From positions 8,281,751-8,343,750 of the forward strand of contig NC_049986.1 of assembly GCF_000003815.2 (NCBI RefSeq): 62,000 bases of DNA. The letters run 5' to 3'. Positions 46,583-56,192 of the stretch are shown here, piece after piece. Every line of letters begins with the position of its first letter. Position 1 is the stretch's first letter. The notes under the pieces were generated by a model. That model did no database searches. It was not told the origin of the DNA and saw nothing but the letters and a program-made list of their open reading frames with translations. This DNA comes from Branchiostoma floridae. Taxonomy: Eukaryota; Chordata; Leptocardii; Amphioxiformes; Branchiostomatidae. A program made the position numbers and the translations under genes.

Positions 46583-46700
46583 CTCTCCAAGCAGAGGTCG
46601 AATCGCGCAGATATAGTAGTAGTCAAAAAAATTACACGAGCGCTCGTGTAATTTTTTCGACTACTACTATATCTGCGCGATTTGACCTCTGCTTGGAGAG
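46583..46700. mobile_element. Near-perfect 118-bp palindrome, CTCTCCAAGCAGAGGT MITE
   Basis: The two 59-base halves are complements with only two mismatches and no loop, centred on GAGCGCTC at 46638-46645. TA flanks both ends (46581-46582 and 46701-46702). The outer 16 bases are the same as those of the MITE at 40736-40932, but the interior is different. Very low arm divergence implies a recent insertion or correction between arms. Transcribed as part of the collagen intron it would fold into one long hairpin. Confidence 0.95.
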
Positions 46701-47019
46701 TAAGGATTTGTATTTCAAACTCAAAATTATTAACAAATGTTTTGTTTTGTCTGTTGATGGTGCCTGCTATGGAAAAGACACTTGAATACGTTACTAACAA
46801 AGTAGTAATAGAACACAGGTCCGATCTTTGAACATTGGATACATGTTGATGAAAACATGCAATGCCCCCAGAAGTTGGATTCAGATCAGTGACAGTTGAT
46901 CACACCAGTAACACTAACAGATGATCAAGCCAACACTGCTGAAAGTGACTGTTATGTCCGTCTGTAGTACCCTTGCCCAGTCGCTAGAAAGTGGTTTCCA
47001 ACTGGGATGCCCAGTTTTC

Positions 47020-47114
47020 ATTACTATACAGTATAGGAACTCAAAACCACCACAAACCCTCCATTCTCTCCCTATCATGAAATCAAATCCCTGCAGACTT
47101 TAATGCATTTGCAG
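47020..47114. mobile_element. MITE fragment, CTGTAAATGC family
   Basis: It contains 'AACTCAAAACCACCACAAACCCTCCATT', 'ATGAAATCAAATCCCTGCAGACTTTAATGCATTTGCAG', a decayed match to the right half of the copy at 61426-61633. Confidence 0.55.
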
Positions 47115-48033
47115 TTTCAATAGTTTTGTAGGAGTCTCTATGAAAAGTACACCAAAACCGGGGTACTAAAAACACTGAAATGTATGTTGAGGTGGTAATG
47201 ATTTCGTATATCCACAATATATTCAGTGTATTCAAGGTTTTAAAATGTTCAAAGTGAAAATATTAAATGTATATTCTAATTAAAAAGAACAACCATATTT
47301 GAGCCCCAAAGAGTCAGTGAACAGTACTGTTTCCTCTCGATCACCAACCCTACATTTTGTAACAATAAGACAAATCTTCAAATGTCTTAGGCAGGAATCT
47401 TGGCAAAGCTTCTCTCTCCTAAGTTTGGTGTCTTTACTTAACCTGGCCTGACCCCATTTTCCTTGTGTTGTGAGAATGGATGTGCACCCGCTGACGTCTT
47501 CAGTCACCAAGGTTTCTCCAGCGTAAACTGTTGATCTTTGAGTCACTAAGAACTGAGCAGATCCCTAAACACCGCAGACTTTGCTAGTGTCCAAGCAGAT
47601 GTGTCAGCTGGATGGAAAAAAAGAAGAACTGGCCGAATAGGGACAAACATGTTGCCATGGGATTTCAGTCAATCTGCCAGTTCACTCCTAGGCCAATTAA
47701 CTCCTACTAGGCTTTTATTCCCAACTTGGCCAACGTCAACTGTAAACTATTCGTCCAGGCGCAAGTCTGGTAGGAATTAAGACTTTGACACATTTTACTA
47801 AAAAGATAAAACCTGCCACTTAACATATAAAGCTATTAGCTTTCATGTGCTTTACTTTAGCATCAATGTGATTGGTTCAAAACTTAATTGAGTTTCTCCA
47901 TCCATCCCTGTGATTGAACGCTTTCTTGCCATCAGTGAGATGTTGAACCACCACTGATGAATTTCTGTGAGAAATATATGGAAGTGTTGGATATGTCGAT
48001 TGTACTTATTTTGTCTTATTTCTCACTATCCAG

Positions 48034-48087
48034 GGTATTCGTGGGCTACAGGGGTATCCAGGCCCTCAAGGGAGACCAGGTCAACCG
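48034..48087 (+). CDS. COL27A1-like: Fibrillar procollagen, 54-bp Gly-X-Y exon
   Basis: The acceptor is CTCACTATCCAG and the donor CCG|GTAAGC. The exon is exactly 54 bases and reads GIRGLQGYPGPQGRPGQP, six Gly-X-Y triplets beginning with a complete Gly codon. A 54-base exon starting with Gly is the classic unit of the fibrillar collagen triple helix. It follows exon 4 (ending GRA) in phase 0. The Pro in Y positions (GYP, GRP, GQP) would be hydroxylation sites. Confidence 0.95.
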
Positions 48088-48645
48088 GTAAGCATTTTTT
48101 TTATTCTCAACACTCTAAGATATACATTTTTTTTTCTGAAAACTCCAATAAGGCCATGTTGATTTGGCTATATGGATGACATCTTCTGAGAACCCCAAAC
48201 TGACGTGACCATGCAGATAAAAAAAGATCTGCAAAAGATTGAAGTTCCCTTCATTATAAAAGTGGTTGAAAGGCCAAATGCACAGAGTATGGTATACTGA
48301 ATAATTAATAATAGTTTTTTTTTCTTCATTTTTGCTCTTTCACATCTTCTTTGACCTTTCAATTGACATTCTATGACCTAAAAGACATTAACCAATCAGA
48401 ATGAGAGATACATGTATTAACCAATAACTGACAACTGGAAATTCATTATTCATCCCTTGTGGCACTTCTACATGTATGACCTTTACGATGTCATAACTTA
48501 TATAAAATTGTGACTTCTGATTGGTCGACATAGTCTGGCCATGTGATGATGAGTTGTACAAACACAGCCTCACTTCAGCTACCATTGGTACCACTTATAA
48601 CATAATGCAAGCTTAACTTGAAAGTTCATCTGTGTTGGTAGAAGT

Positions 48646-48921
48646 CATTCTGGAACAACTGCAATTTCCAATAAAAAAATTGGACTTTCGACTGAACAAC
48701 TCCAGTCTTTGTCAAGGAATGAACAATCCACTGCTTCTGCGACGTCTGCAGATAGGACAGGTGACGTGGTGAGCAGTGGATCATAAGTTGCAATGGATCA
48801 TCACACTGCAAAATGTGATGTCACAACAGAAGTGGATTGTTCATTGCTTGACAAAGACTGGAGTTGTTCAGTCAAAAATTTTTGTGTTAGAAATTACAGT
48901 TCAACCCATTCCAGAATAATG
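48646..48921. mobile_element. Terminal-inverted-repeat element, about 276 bp
   Basis: The left arm (CATTCTGGAACAACTG... through GAACAATCCACTGCTTCTG) and right arm (CAGAAGTGGATTGTTCATTG... through CATTCCAGAATAATG) pair over about 95 bases with scattered differences. The best run contains 'CTGAACAACTCCAGTCTTTG'. A central 80-base segment also has small inverted motifs. No coding frame. Confidence 0.85.
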
Positions 48922-49419
48922 CAAACCATTCAAACCAGGACTGGACCATAGGGTGCTTCTGGTAAACCTTTTTCGAAGGATTAGACAAAATCAGTGACCT
49001 GCAAAGTTACATGTGGCAGAACTTATCACCCAGGGCTTCCCAGAACATGTCATCTGGTGCAGATTTGCAGCAAGAAATTTGCGGTTAAATCAGTAATCAT
49101 ATTCCAATAGTGACCACTGTCTGTTGTGTGTGCTAGAGTATGTGGGAGAGAGCAACCAACTGCACACACTTACGCCACATCTTCAGAAAAGACACTGGAG
49201 CCGCATGTTCCCTGTTTGGTGCTTCATATTCCCCATACAGCACTGATGATCAGAAGATGCATCGGGCCCAGCACCCATCTCCACTTCTGAGCCCTGGGCC
49301 ACACATAGGTGCAAGCACTACAGCAGGGGGCTAGTCCACTGGTAGTGTAGTGTGTTTAGCTTCCATACTCTTCCTCTTAGCAGAGAAAGAAGTATGTACC
49401 ATTTTGAAGAGTCTTTGGT

Positions 49420-49800
49420 ATGACCTGGCTACAGCATCCAGTGATCCTTCGTGGTCTCCCATCCAAGTACTGACCATTCGGCGCCATTTAGGTGACCTCA
49501 ATACGACAGTTATTGCCCCAGGTGTGGCCAAGGGACTGTAGATTTTGAACCACTCACACCGCACCATTGCACGCGTGGTTGGTTCTTTAACATGCCTGGG
49601 GTATGTCTCTCCCCAGACCTTCATTTTACGTGCTATCCAAGAGACGGCCCTAGCCGAAGTGAAGTACTCATTTTCAGTAAAGTGAGGAAAGCTGTGTAAA
49701 GTGCCTTTTCCATGGGCACAAGATCGGTGACACACAGCCGGATTCGAACTCAAGACCTCTCGGTCCCGAGGCAAACACGCTGCCGCTGCTCCATGCTATC
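49420..49800 (-). mobile_element. SINE with tRNA-like head, conserved body and 5S-rRNA-like segment
   Basis: Read on the minus strand: a tRNA-like head with B box GAGTTCGAATCC (49741-49752) and an anticodon region like CTCGGGACCGAGAGGTC. Next comes the body 'GGCACTTTACACAGC', 'TTTCCTCACTTTACTG', 'GCATGTTAAAGAACC'. Then 'GTCAGTACTTGGATGGGAGACC' (49456-49477) with 'ACTGGATGCTGTAGCC' (49428-49443), a close match to the 3' part of 5S rRNA (internal promoter box and terminus). It is either a composite SINE with a 5S-derived part or a SINE inserted next to a 5S-derived one. The order tRNA head, core, 5S-like segment is seen directly. Confidence 0.75.
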
Positions 49801-49830
49801 TCACTACTGTACTGTTGTATGGGGGGTGGG

Positions 49831-49865
49831 GGTTTGGTTTGGTTTCGGTTTGGTTTGGTTTGGTT
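49831..49865. repeat. (TTTGG)n microsatellite
   Basis: Seven GGTTT-type units, one of them interrupted by TTTCGG. Too short and interior to be telomeric. Confidence 0.95.
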
Positions 49866-50650
49866 ATACAGATCTCCATTAGTGACTGATATGTCACTAT
49901 TCTTCCTGGAGTCCGTGTGATTTGTAGAGAATCACCAATTCTAGACGGAATGATTTTGCACCATCGCACACCGCACCATCGCATGTGTGGGGGTTCTTTA
50001 ACGTGCCATTCAATCGAACATGCTCCCTACCCTGGAAGTACATAATACCCAGGGTGGCCGGCATTTTCTAGTTGAATTTATTTTTAAATTTATTGCCTTT
50101 CCAAGAAGGTTGAAAGAGGAACCTGCTTGGCCTTTCTAAATTGATTGCCATCACTCCTAATTTTGCCATTGTGCATTGCCAGTTCCCCCATGCAGACCCT
50201 CTATGAGTGGTCTTGGAATGCTAACAAAGGTTACCGGAAACTTTGACCATGGTTTCAGCTTGTTCAGCTTTGAGACCTTCCTGTTGCAAGTAATAGACCT
50301 ACAGGACAGTTCAGAGCTGAATGAAATTGTCGGCATCCATAGAGTTAAAGAGTACATTGGATATCTGTGAAGACAAGTGGTACGTTGGTGGTATGTTGAG
50401 CAATGTGATATAGTACTCAACGAATTTCATCCATAAAAAATTCAGATGTTTACACGGCTTTGTGTGTTTTGATGAATTTTTAGTCATAATTTTTCATTTT
50501 GAGTGATCTTCCCATTGTTGAGTCCAGAGTTTAAAATGCAACACTGCGTGACCAACATGCCGCAGTCCAGTGAGTTACATCTACATGTACATGATCACTA
50601 CATGTACCACCTAAAGATGCTTGCGAAGTACAGAACATATTGTAATGGTA

Positions 50651-50824
50651 CAGTAGAAGCCAGTCATTTGCACAACGGTTTACCGCACACTTCTGTTGAT
50701 TGCACAGAATCCCAACATCCCATGGTGGTGCAGTGCAGCTGGATAACTTCACATTATTGCACCACCCGGATAATTGCACGAAATATGCTTGCAAATAGGA
50801 TGTGCAATTGAATGGCCTCTACTA
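50651..50824. mobile_element. TA-flanked MITE, CAGTAGAAGCCAG family, 174 bp
   Basis: It starts CAGTAGAAGCCAGTCATTTG and ends GAATGGCCTCTACTA, with TA on both sides (50649-50650 and 50825-50826). The inner landmarks are shared with the copy at 45842-46031. Termini beginning CAGT at TA resemble Tc1-type ends. Confidence 0.82.
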
Positions 50825-51499
50825 TAATTCCCTGCAAAGGGCAGAACATATTGGAATGGAAATTTGATCAGCAACCATTATGGCCTTGATTAAGGCTTCA
50901 CAATTGCAGTTCCCTTATTGCATCCTAGTTCAAAATTAGATTAACGATGTCTAATTAGAAATCCATCTCTAACGAAGGAGAGGAAAGAGAAACAGGAAGG
51001 TTTTGCCCCACTTACGTCTTTACTGGTTAGTTCGACCCCACATGTGAGCCTTTGAAGAACTGGAGTGAAAATGAATGGCTTAACTTACAGACACACACTA
51101 ATGTCTGAATGATTAAAAGCAGTTGGGTGAAATCTAGGCCAATTCAGATGAAAGGTTGCATTAACTCTCCTGTTGTGTTTGAAGTAGGCCATCTAGTGCC
51201 TTTATTTCAGTAGTCTTTAATGGGTTTAAAGGAGATGGATGTGTGGAAGACATCTTCACCATGTCAGCTGTTGTCTACTCATCATCATCATCGCGGGCTG
51301 TTTGCCCGGACCAGGTCTACCCTCTCCTTCCAGACGTCTCTGTCCCCCGTAATGTTCTTTAAGTCCTCGACTGGCAACCCCACATCACGAGCAGTGATGA
51401 GTTCAGTATGAGTTGTCTTCTAAGTTGCAATATATGAAGGTTACATGTTGTTTAGCCTGTGACAAGGACTCTTGAGAGCTTGACTTGGTTCCAGAGTGT

Positions 51500-51668
51500 C
51501 AGAAGCTGTCCAGCTATCTAGCCTGTATTTGGCAGGCTCCTTTGGGTTCAGGTTCTTTATGACCATGAAACTCTTCTTCTCATGTCCTGAAAGAGTTTCA
51601 TGGTCGTACAGAACCTAAACCCTAAGGAGTTTGCCAAATGCAGGCTAGATATAGTTGGACAGCTTCTG
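51500..51668. mobile_element. Fold-back element, 169 bp
   Basis: The left arm CAGAAGCTGTCCAGCTATCT... and right arm ...AGATATAGTTGGACAGCTTCTG pair over about 70 bases with some mismatches, meeting at a short loop near 51572-51588. It covers inner motifs GGGTTCAGGTTCT and AGAACCTAAACCC. No coding frame. A 'TACTGCAACAGAACCTTCAG' dispersed-repeat copy follows at 51703. Confidence 0.85.
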
Positions 51669-52499
51669 GTACGGTTGATTATGGGCCTCCTGGCATCATG
51701 TCCTGGTACTGCAACAGAACCTTCAGTTTTTGTATCATACATGTATGTGCTGGATATCCATTGACTTTCTTGACAGATAGTTTTGATGTCAGATTTGGAC
51801 CTCCTAGGATTGCTGGTTGAAAAAAAATATGGATATAGCCAAGCTCTAGTTGGAGACATGGTGACCGACTTTGACGAAGATGGTCCGTAACAGGGCTTGA
51901 GCACTGGTATCATGCCAAGTAGTGCTCCCCATTCTAAAATTTTGTTAATCATCTTGAACAGCCAATTCTATTATTTTTGCACTCCAGGTTGCTCATTATC
52001 AGGAAGTTGTCATTTCCCATATCCTGTTAGGGGCATCATTTGTGAATGAAGGTTATTTAACATGGCACTAGGCTGACTAAGGTCAACTTTTCCTAACTAA
52101 CCTTTTTTGTGCCTGGATGGAATTAATTATTCCTGAGGAAAAAGTTTTACCCCTGGGGTAATAAGTATTGAAGCATTGTTTTACATTAAAGGGTTGGTTT
52201 GATTTCAAATGCTTATAAATGCCCACATATGTGCTAGATATTGGAGCATATGTCACTGATTCAAACCCCGAACACACCCCCCCTTTTTGCTAGATATTCT
52301 TCCGCCAGGGACTGCATTTACCGACTTACTCAACTGTCTCCTTCCGCACCTCAAAATCATTAAAATTCCAGAATTCTTTCTAAACCACAAAAGGTTCCAT
52401 CTAGCATATACCTATCCTTCTGATGCTTAATTGCTCAGCCAATTTTTCTATTTAAAACAAATTCTATTAAAAGGAAGGAAAAGGGATTGTATTAGGTTC

Positions 52500-52640
52500 T
52501 ATTGAGTTCGCGGTAGCGCCATAGACTGCAGTCTCATACTGTAATGGAAAAATGTTTGCGGTGGCTTTAAGTTCACGGTGAAGTGGTCACCTCAAAAGCC
52601 ACGAAACATAAAACCACCAAGAAGATTTCTGCATTTACAG
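52500..52640 (-). mobile_element. MITE, CTGTAAATGC family, half element
   Basis: It ends TGCATTTACAG with TA at 52641. It contains 'CGCGGTAGCGCCATAGACTGCAGTCT' and 'GTTCACGGTGAAGTGGTCAC', the order of the full copy at 61426-61633 without its left third. Confidence 0.75.
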
Positions 52641-52734
52641 TATGTGGACCGTTTAACTTAACCAAACCTATCTTACTGGCAAATATTCAAATGCCAATCA
52701 TTTCTGCATTACTGATTACCAGACTGATCCGAAA

Positions 52735-52761
52735 GGTTTTGTACCGGTACCCACCCCTACT
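52735..52761. mobile_element. End fragment of the TAGGGGTGGGTACC hAT MITE
   Basis: 'GGTTTTGTACCGGTACCCACCCCTA' matches the right terminus of the element at 15927-16371. Only this end remains. Confidence 0.6.
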
Positions 52762-53079
52762 GTATCCCCATGCATGGACATTTAATGAACTCTTGAGTGG
52801 AAGAGAATGGTGGCGTGCAGCCAAAATACCACCACTGAGGCCGCCACTTTGTCACCATTGGATTAAACATCCCAATCCACCAACTCAGTTGTCCAACCTT
52901 GTTCCTGTAGACCCCATGGAGAGTACGAAGAAAACTTGACCTTGGCCTTGCTAGAAAGAAGTCTGCCTTGTTGATTTCTACCACTCCTACTTCCCCTCAC
53001 AGTAGTCAAAGCAAGGTTTGTTCAGTAAGGCCACTGCAAGTAAATTTTATGGATGACATCCTATGCAGAATGCAAAATA

Positions 53080-53564
53080 CAGTCAAACCTGCCAAAGACG
53101 ACCACCCGGGAGACCGGGAAAAAACGGTCGATTTGGACAGGTGGTCGCTGAGAAGAGTATCAACTCAAAACATGCCCGATGCAAAGTATAAATGGTTTCT
53201 GTTGTGACTAATGGCAAATAGCAAGCACACTGCACGCACGCAAAGAAGCGAGGTCTTTAATGTCAAATACAACACGCACACTGTAAACTGTAAATTTAAC
53301 CCCAAAATCCGACGCAAACTGGCCGATTTCGGCACAAAATCGCGCCAGTTATCATCAAAAATCGATGAAAACCTCAATTTTGAACATGATGCGGTCGTTA
53401 TGGGTCCCAATTTGGGCCGGTCGTGGTCGCGTTGGCCAGGTGGTCGTTGAGAAAAGGTCGCTTAATGCTTACGTCAATGGGAAAATAAATCGGGACTGAG
53501 AAAAAGCGGTCGAAATGGCCAGGTGGTCGCTGAGAAGAGGTGGTCGCTCGGGCAGGTTTGACTG
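53080..53564. mobile_element. TA-flanked MITE with CAGTCAAACCTGCC ends, 485 bp
   Basis: The ends CAGTCAAACCTGCC and GGCAGGTTTGACTG are perfect inverted repeats, with TA on both sides (53078-53079 and 53565-53566). Subterminal 'CGGTCGATTTGGACAGGTGG' and 'AGGTGGTCGCTGAGAAGA' motifs repeat at both ends. Ends of the form CAGTCAAACCTG at TA are typical of Tc1/mariner-derived MITEs. No transposase frame. A related fragment (GGACAGGTGGTCTATATGG) lies at 58545-58580. Confidence 0.9.
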
Positions 53565-56138
53565 TAATGAGATAGCGCAAAAAAAAAACAAGATGGGTAA
53601 TAAAAAACAAGTTGACTTAAGATTTTTAAAATAGGCACATAAAAATGGTAACAAGATTTGAAGTGACAAAATGTTGCATCACAACTAACAAGGCTTTTAT
53701 TCCTATATAAAGAAGGGAGCTAGTGTGTATGTAGTTAAAGTGACACCAGTGTGGTACACTGGTATCACTTGCCAAGTTGGCAATGTAACATTCATGGCTT
53801 CCATATTGATGGCACTTTAACAACTATCCAACAAGTTTCACTTCTGCAGCTATAGTCATGGCTACCTCCCTAGTGTCACTTCTGGAAGTATAATCATTAG
53901 GCTACAAGGTAACATGTTTGCCTATTTTGGTCTATCTGACCATCCCGAAGAGGAAGAATTTTTTTCTCTGAAATCAGGCGAAAATTAATGAGCGCGCTGA
54001 TGTCATCCATAAAATTTACTTGCTGTGGCCTTACTGCTGTGGCAATATTTGTTTTGTAGCCCAGGTTGGCCCCATGTGGAAGAGAAACCAGGGAGGATAG
54101 TGTAACTTTCAGGCAGAGGTTAGAATAATATTAGGATTTTGTCTGCGAAAATCTTGCTGATATTTACTTTGGCAGTCTGCTAGTCCTGTGTGTGGCTTTG
54201 TAGTTCAAAGTGACATTTCCGATCTGCTTCCGAAGTTATGTAGTCTTCCCACTGCAACAACAGTTCATTGTGTACGCATCTTTGCTATGTAAACATTTGA
54301 ATGTCTGGGCTTTGTGCTATTCTTTGTGTCGCAACAAAAGATTATATAAGAAACCAGGATTACGATATATAGACCATTGGCCAGAACCATTTTTTGTACC
54401 ACCAAATCAAATCTGAAATAACCAAAGTTTACTTCTATGTATGATACAGTAGGTAGTCTGTATGAGAACCAGGACATATTAGTATATCAATATTTTGGGT
54501 GAAAATTGGTTCATAGGAAAGCAATATATTTTTCTACTATAATATTTTGCTTCTTATAAGTCTTAAAAAGCCAATTTTGGGTGTAAATTTTGTTATTTGC
54601 ATTTTAGGCTTTGAGTCAACAAAATCTGTCAATTCTATTCTCAACAAATATCAAATTCTTCTGCAAATATCAAAATATAACAGTCAGGATAAGATGTTGG
54701 GCCTTTTTAAAGATTTTTTAAGGAGATGTGAAAAAGAAAACGTTTCAAGATGAATTATTAATATGCCAAACATACAGACGAATTCAGCTTCCCAAATGAC
54801 ACAAACTGTATATGTAGTGGGCTATAAATGCATGATTTGCATAAAAAGTGTTTAATATCATGTAGCAGAAGAAATGACTTGCCAGACTGTGTGGTAGAGA
54901 TTGAAAACATTTGTTACTGTAAGATCCAGACTTTTGTGAACTTTGTGGAAGTTTGTTGTTTTTTCTAGTGGTACCATATGTGCGCAGCTTTGCTGACTGA
55001 AAAAAGCTCTGAACCTTTTCACTTCAATTGCTCAAATGGCAAATCTGGTTTTCATTTAGGTCTACATGAAGATGTAAACTCAAAAGTGTATGACCCTCAA
55101 GTCACAGTTAAGGTAAATCAGGTCGAAATCAAAGCGTTAGCGCTTGACTCCTAAGGCTGATGCATTTTTAATACCCTTGCCAAACATTTTTGAAGACAAA
55201 ATGTTGTTATGATAAACTGCATAATAAAGAACTGAAGACGCTGTAGCTTTTCATTACGCGAGCTATTTGGAAGTCTGTAACCTCTGGGCTGTTTTCCGTC
55301 GCAACTCAAATGAAAGTGCTCCTAAATGTCACGGTTCACTTCGGGTGTGTTAACTGTTGATTGCTTTGTCTAGGGTTGGCTGATTCGCTGCCATCTTTCT
55401 CTTGGACTTCATTTCCTGGGTCCCCCCCAAATTGTCTCCACATTTCTAGATGTGCAGCAACTGCCAAACTTTTCTACTTCTCCATAGGGTGCAGGGGAAG
55501 AATTATCGTGCACTTGTACCTCAGCTGAAGGAGTAAGACTGTGCTGAAGTTTGTCTCATTTCAGATAAAGGAGTAGTTGTAACTGTGACAGTAGTAAATA
55601 ATTCTTCCACACGTGGCACGTCTGGGTCTAGCTTTTGCTGGCACAGACCACACTTGACCTTGCATTCCGGTAGGTGAGTTGAGGTTGGTTATCAGCCCGT
55701 TTCTTGTGTCAGGATTCGTCTGGCGATACACTTTAGAGACCGCTTTGTTAATGTGATCACCGGTGTTGAGCGCTTTGGTATGATGTGGCACATATTGAAG
55801 CTGGGAGCCATTATGTTAACATACAGCCACTTTCTCTACCTGTATTATTTATTGAAACTCGTGGTAAGTGAGTGCCATTCTCAATATCATCTCTCCCAAT
55901 ATGCAGCAAAAACATCTGGCCGCGGATGTCCTTTTTGCAGATGGTTAAAATGACAGACTTTCCGAGAAATGTGTTGGTTTATGTTTTCAGTGCAAGGGAA
56001 GGCTGTGGAGAATGGTCAGAAAAACTCTCTTGTCAACTTTTGCTTCCGCAGGTTATGCAGGTCTCTGTGAAAGGATTCGAGTGATGACATCATTACTGTT
56101 TTTCTCATGTCGTTGTTTTTTGTTTTCCTGTTTTGCAG

Positions 56139-56192
56139 GGCCCACCTGGTTTTTCTGGAAGAACTGGCTCACCTGGCTTTTCTGGACTAAAG
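56139..56192 (+). CDS. COL27A1-like: Fibrillar procollagen, second 54-bp Gly-X-Y exon
   Basis: The acceptor is a long pyrimidine tract ending TTTTGCAG, the donor AAG|GTAAGA. The exon is exactly 54 bases: GPPGFSGRTGSPGFSGLK, six Gly-X-Y triplets in phase 0. Phe after Gly (GFS, twice) is somewhat unusual, but X positions accept it. With the exon at 48034 it sets the frame and periodicity of the triple helix, which continues beyond the window toward the C-propeptide. Confidence 0.95.

Larger units (their letters stand above)
42745..48033 (+). other. Collagen intron 4, about 5.3 kb
   Basis: From GTGAGT to CTATCCAG. It contains one assembly gap (43744-43843), two fold-back elements (45188-45289 and the palindrome 46583-46700), a TA-flanked CAGAAGCC element (45842-46031) and a decayed CTGTAAATGC MITE (about 47020-47114). 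No further Gly-X-Y exon was seen, but a small exon inside the gap cannot be excluded. Confidence 0.7.
48088..56138 (+). other. Collagen intron 5, about 8 kb
   Basis: From GTAAGC to TTTTGCAG. It holds inverted-repeat elements (48646-48921, 51500-51668), a chimeric SINE (49420-49800), a (TTTGG)n tract, TA-flanked MITEs (50651-50824, 53080-53564) and a CTGTAAATGC MITE half (52500-52640). No additional Gly-X-Y exon was found by eye. Confidence 0.75.

Noticed and set aside
49456-49477. 5S rRNA gene
   Set aside because: Only the promoter-box region and 3' end match; the 5' half is absent and it is joined to SINE sequence.
49331-49774. 147-codon minus-strand frame
   Set aside because: It coincides with a SINE (tRNA-like head, body and 5S-like segment), so the open frame is a by-product.
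49831-49865. Interstitial telomere repeat
   Set aside because: The unit is TTTGG, not TTAGGG, and the tract is short.
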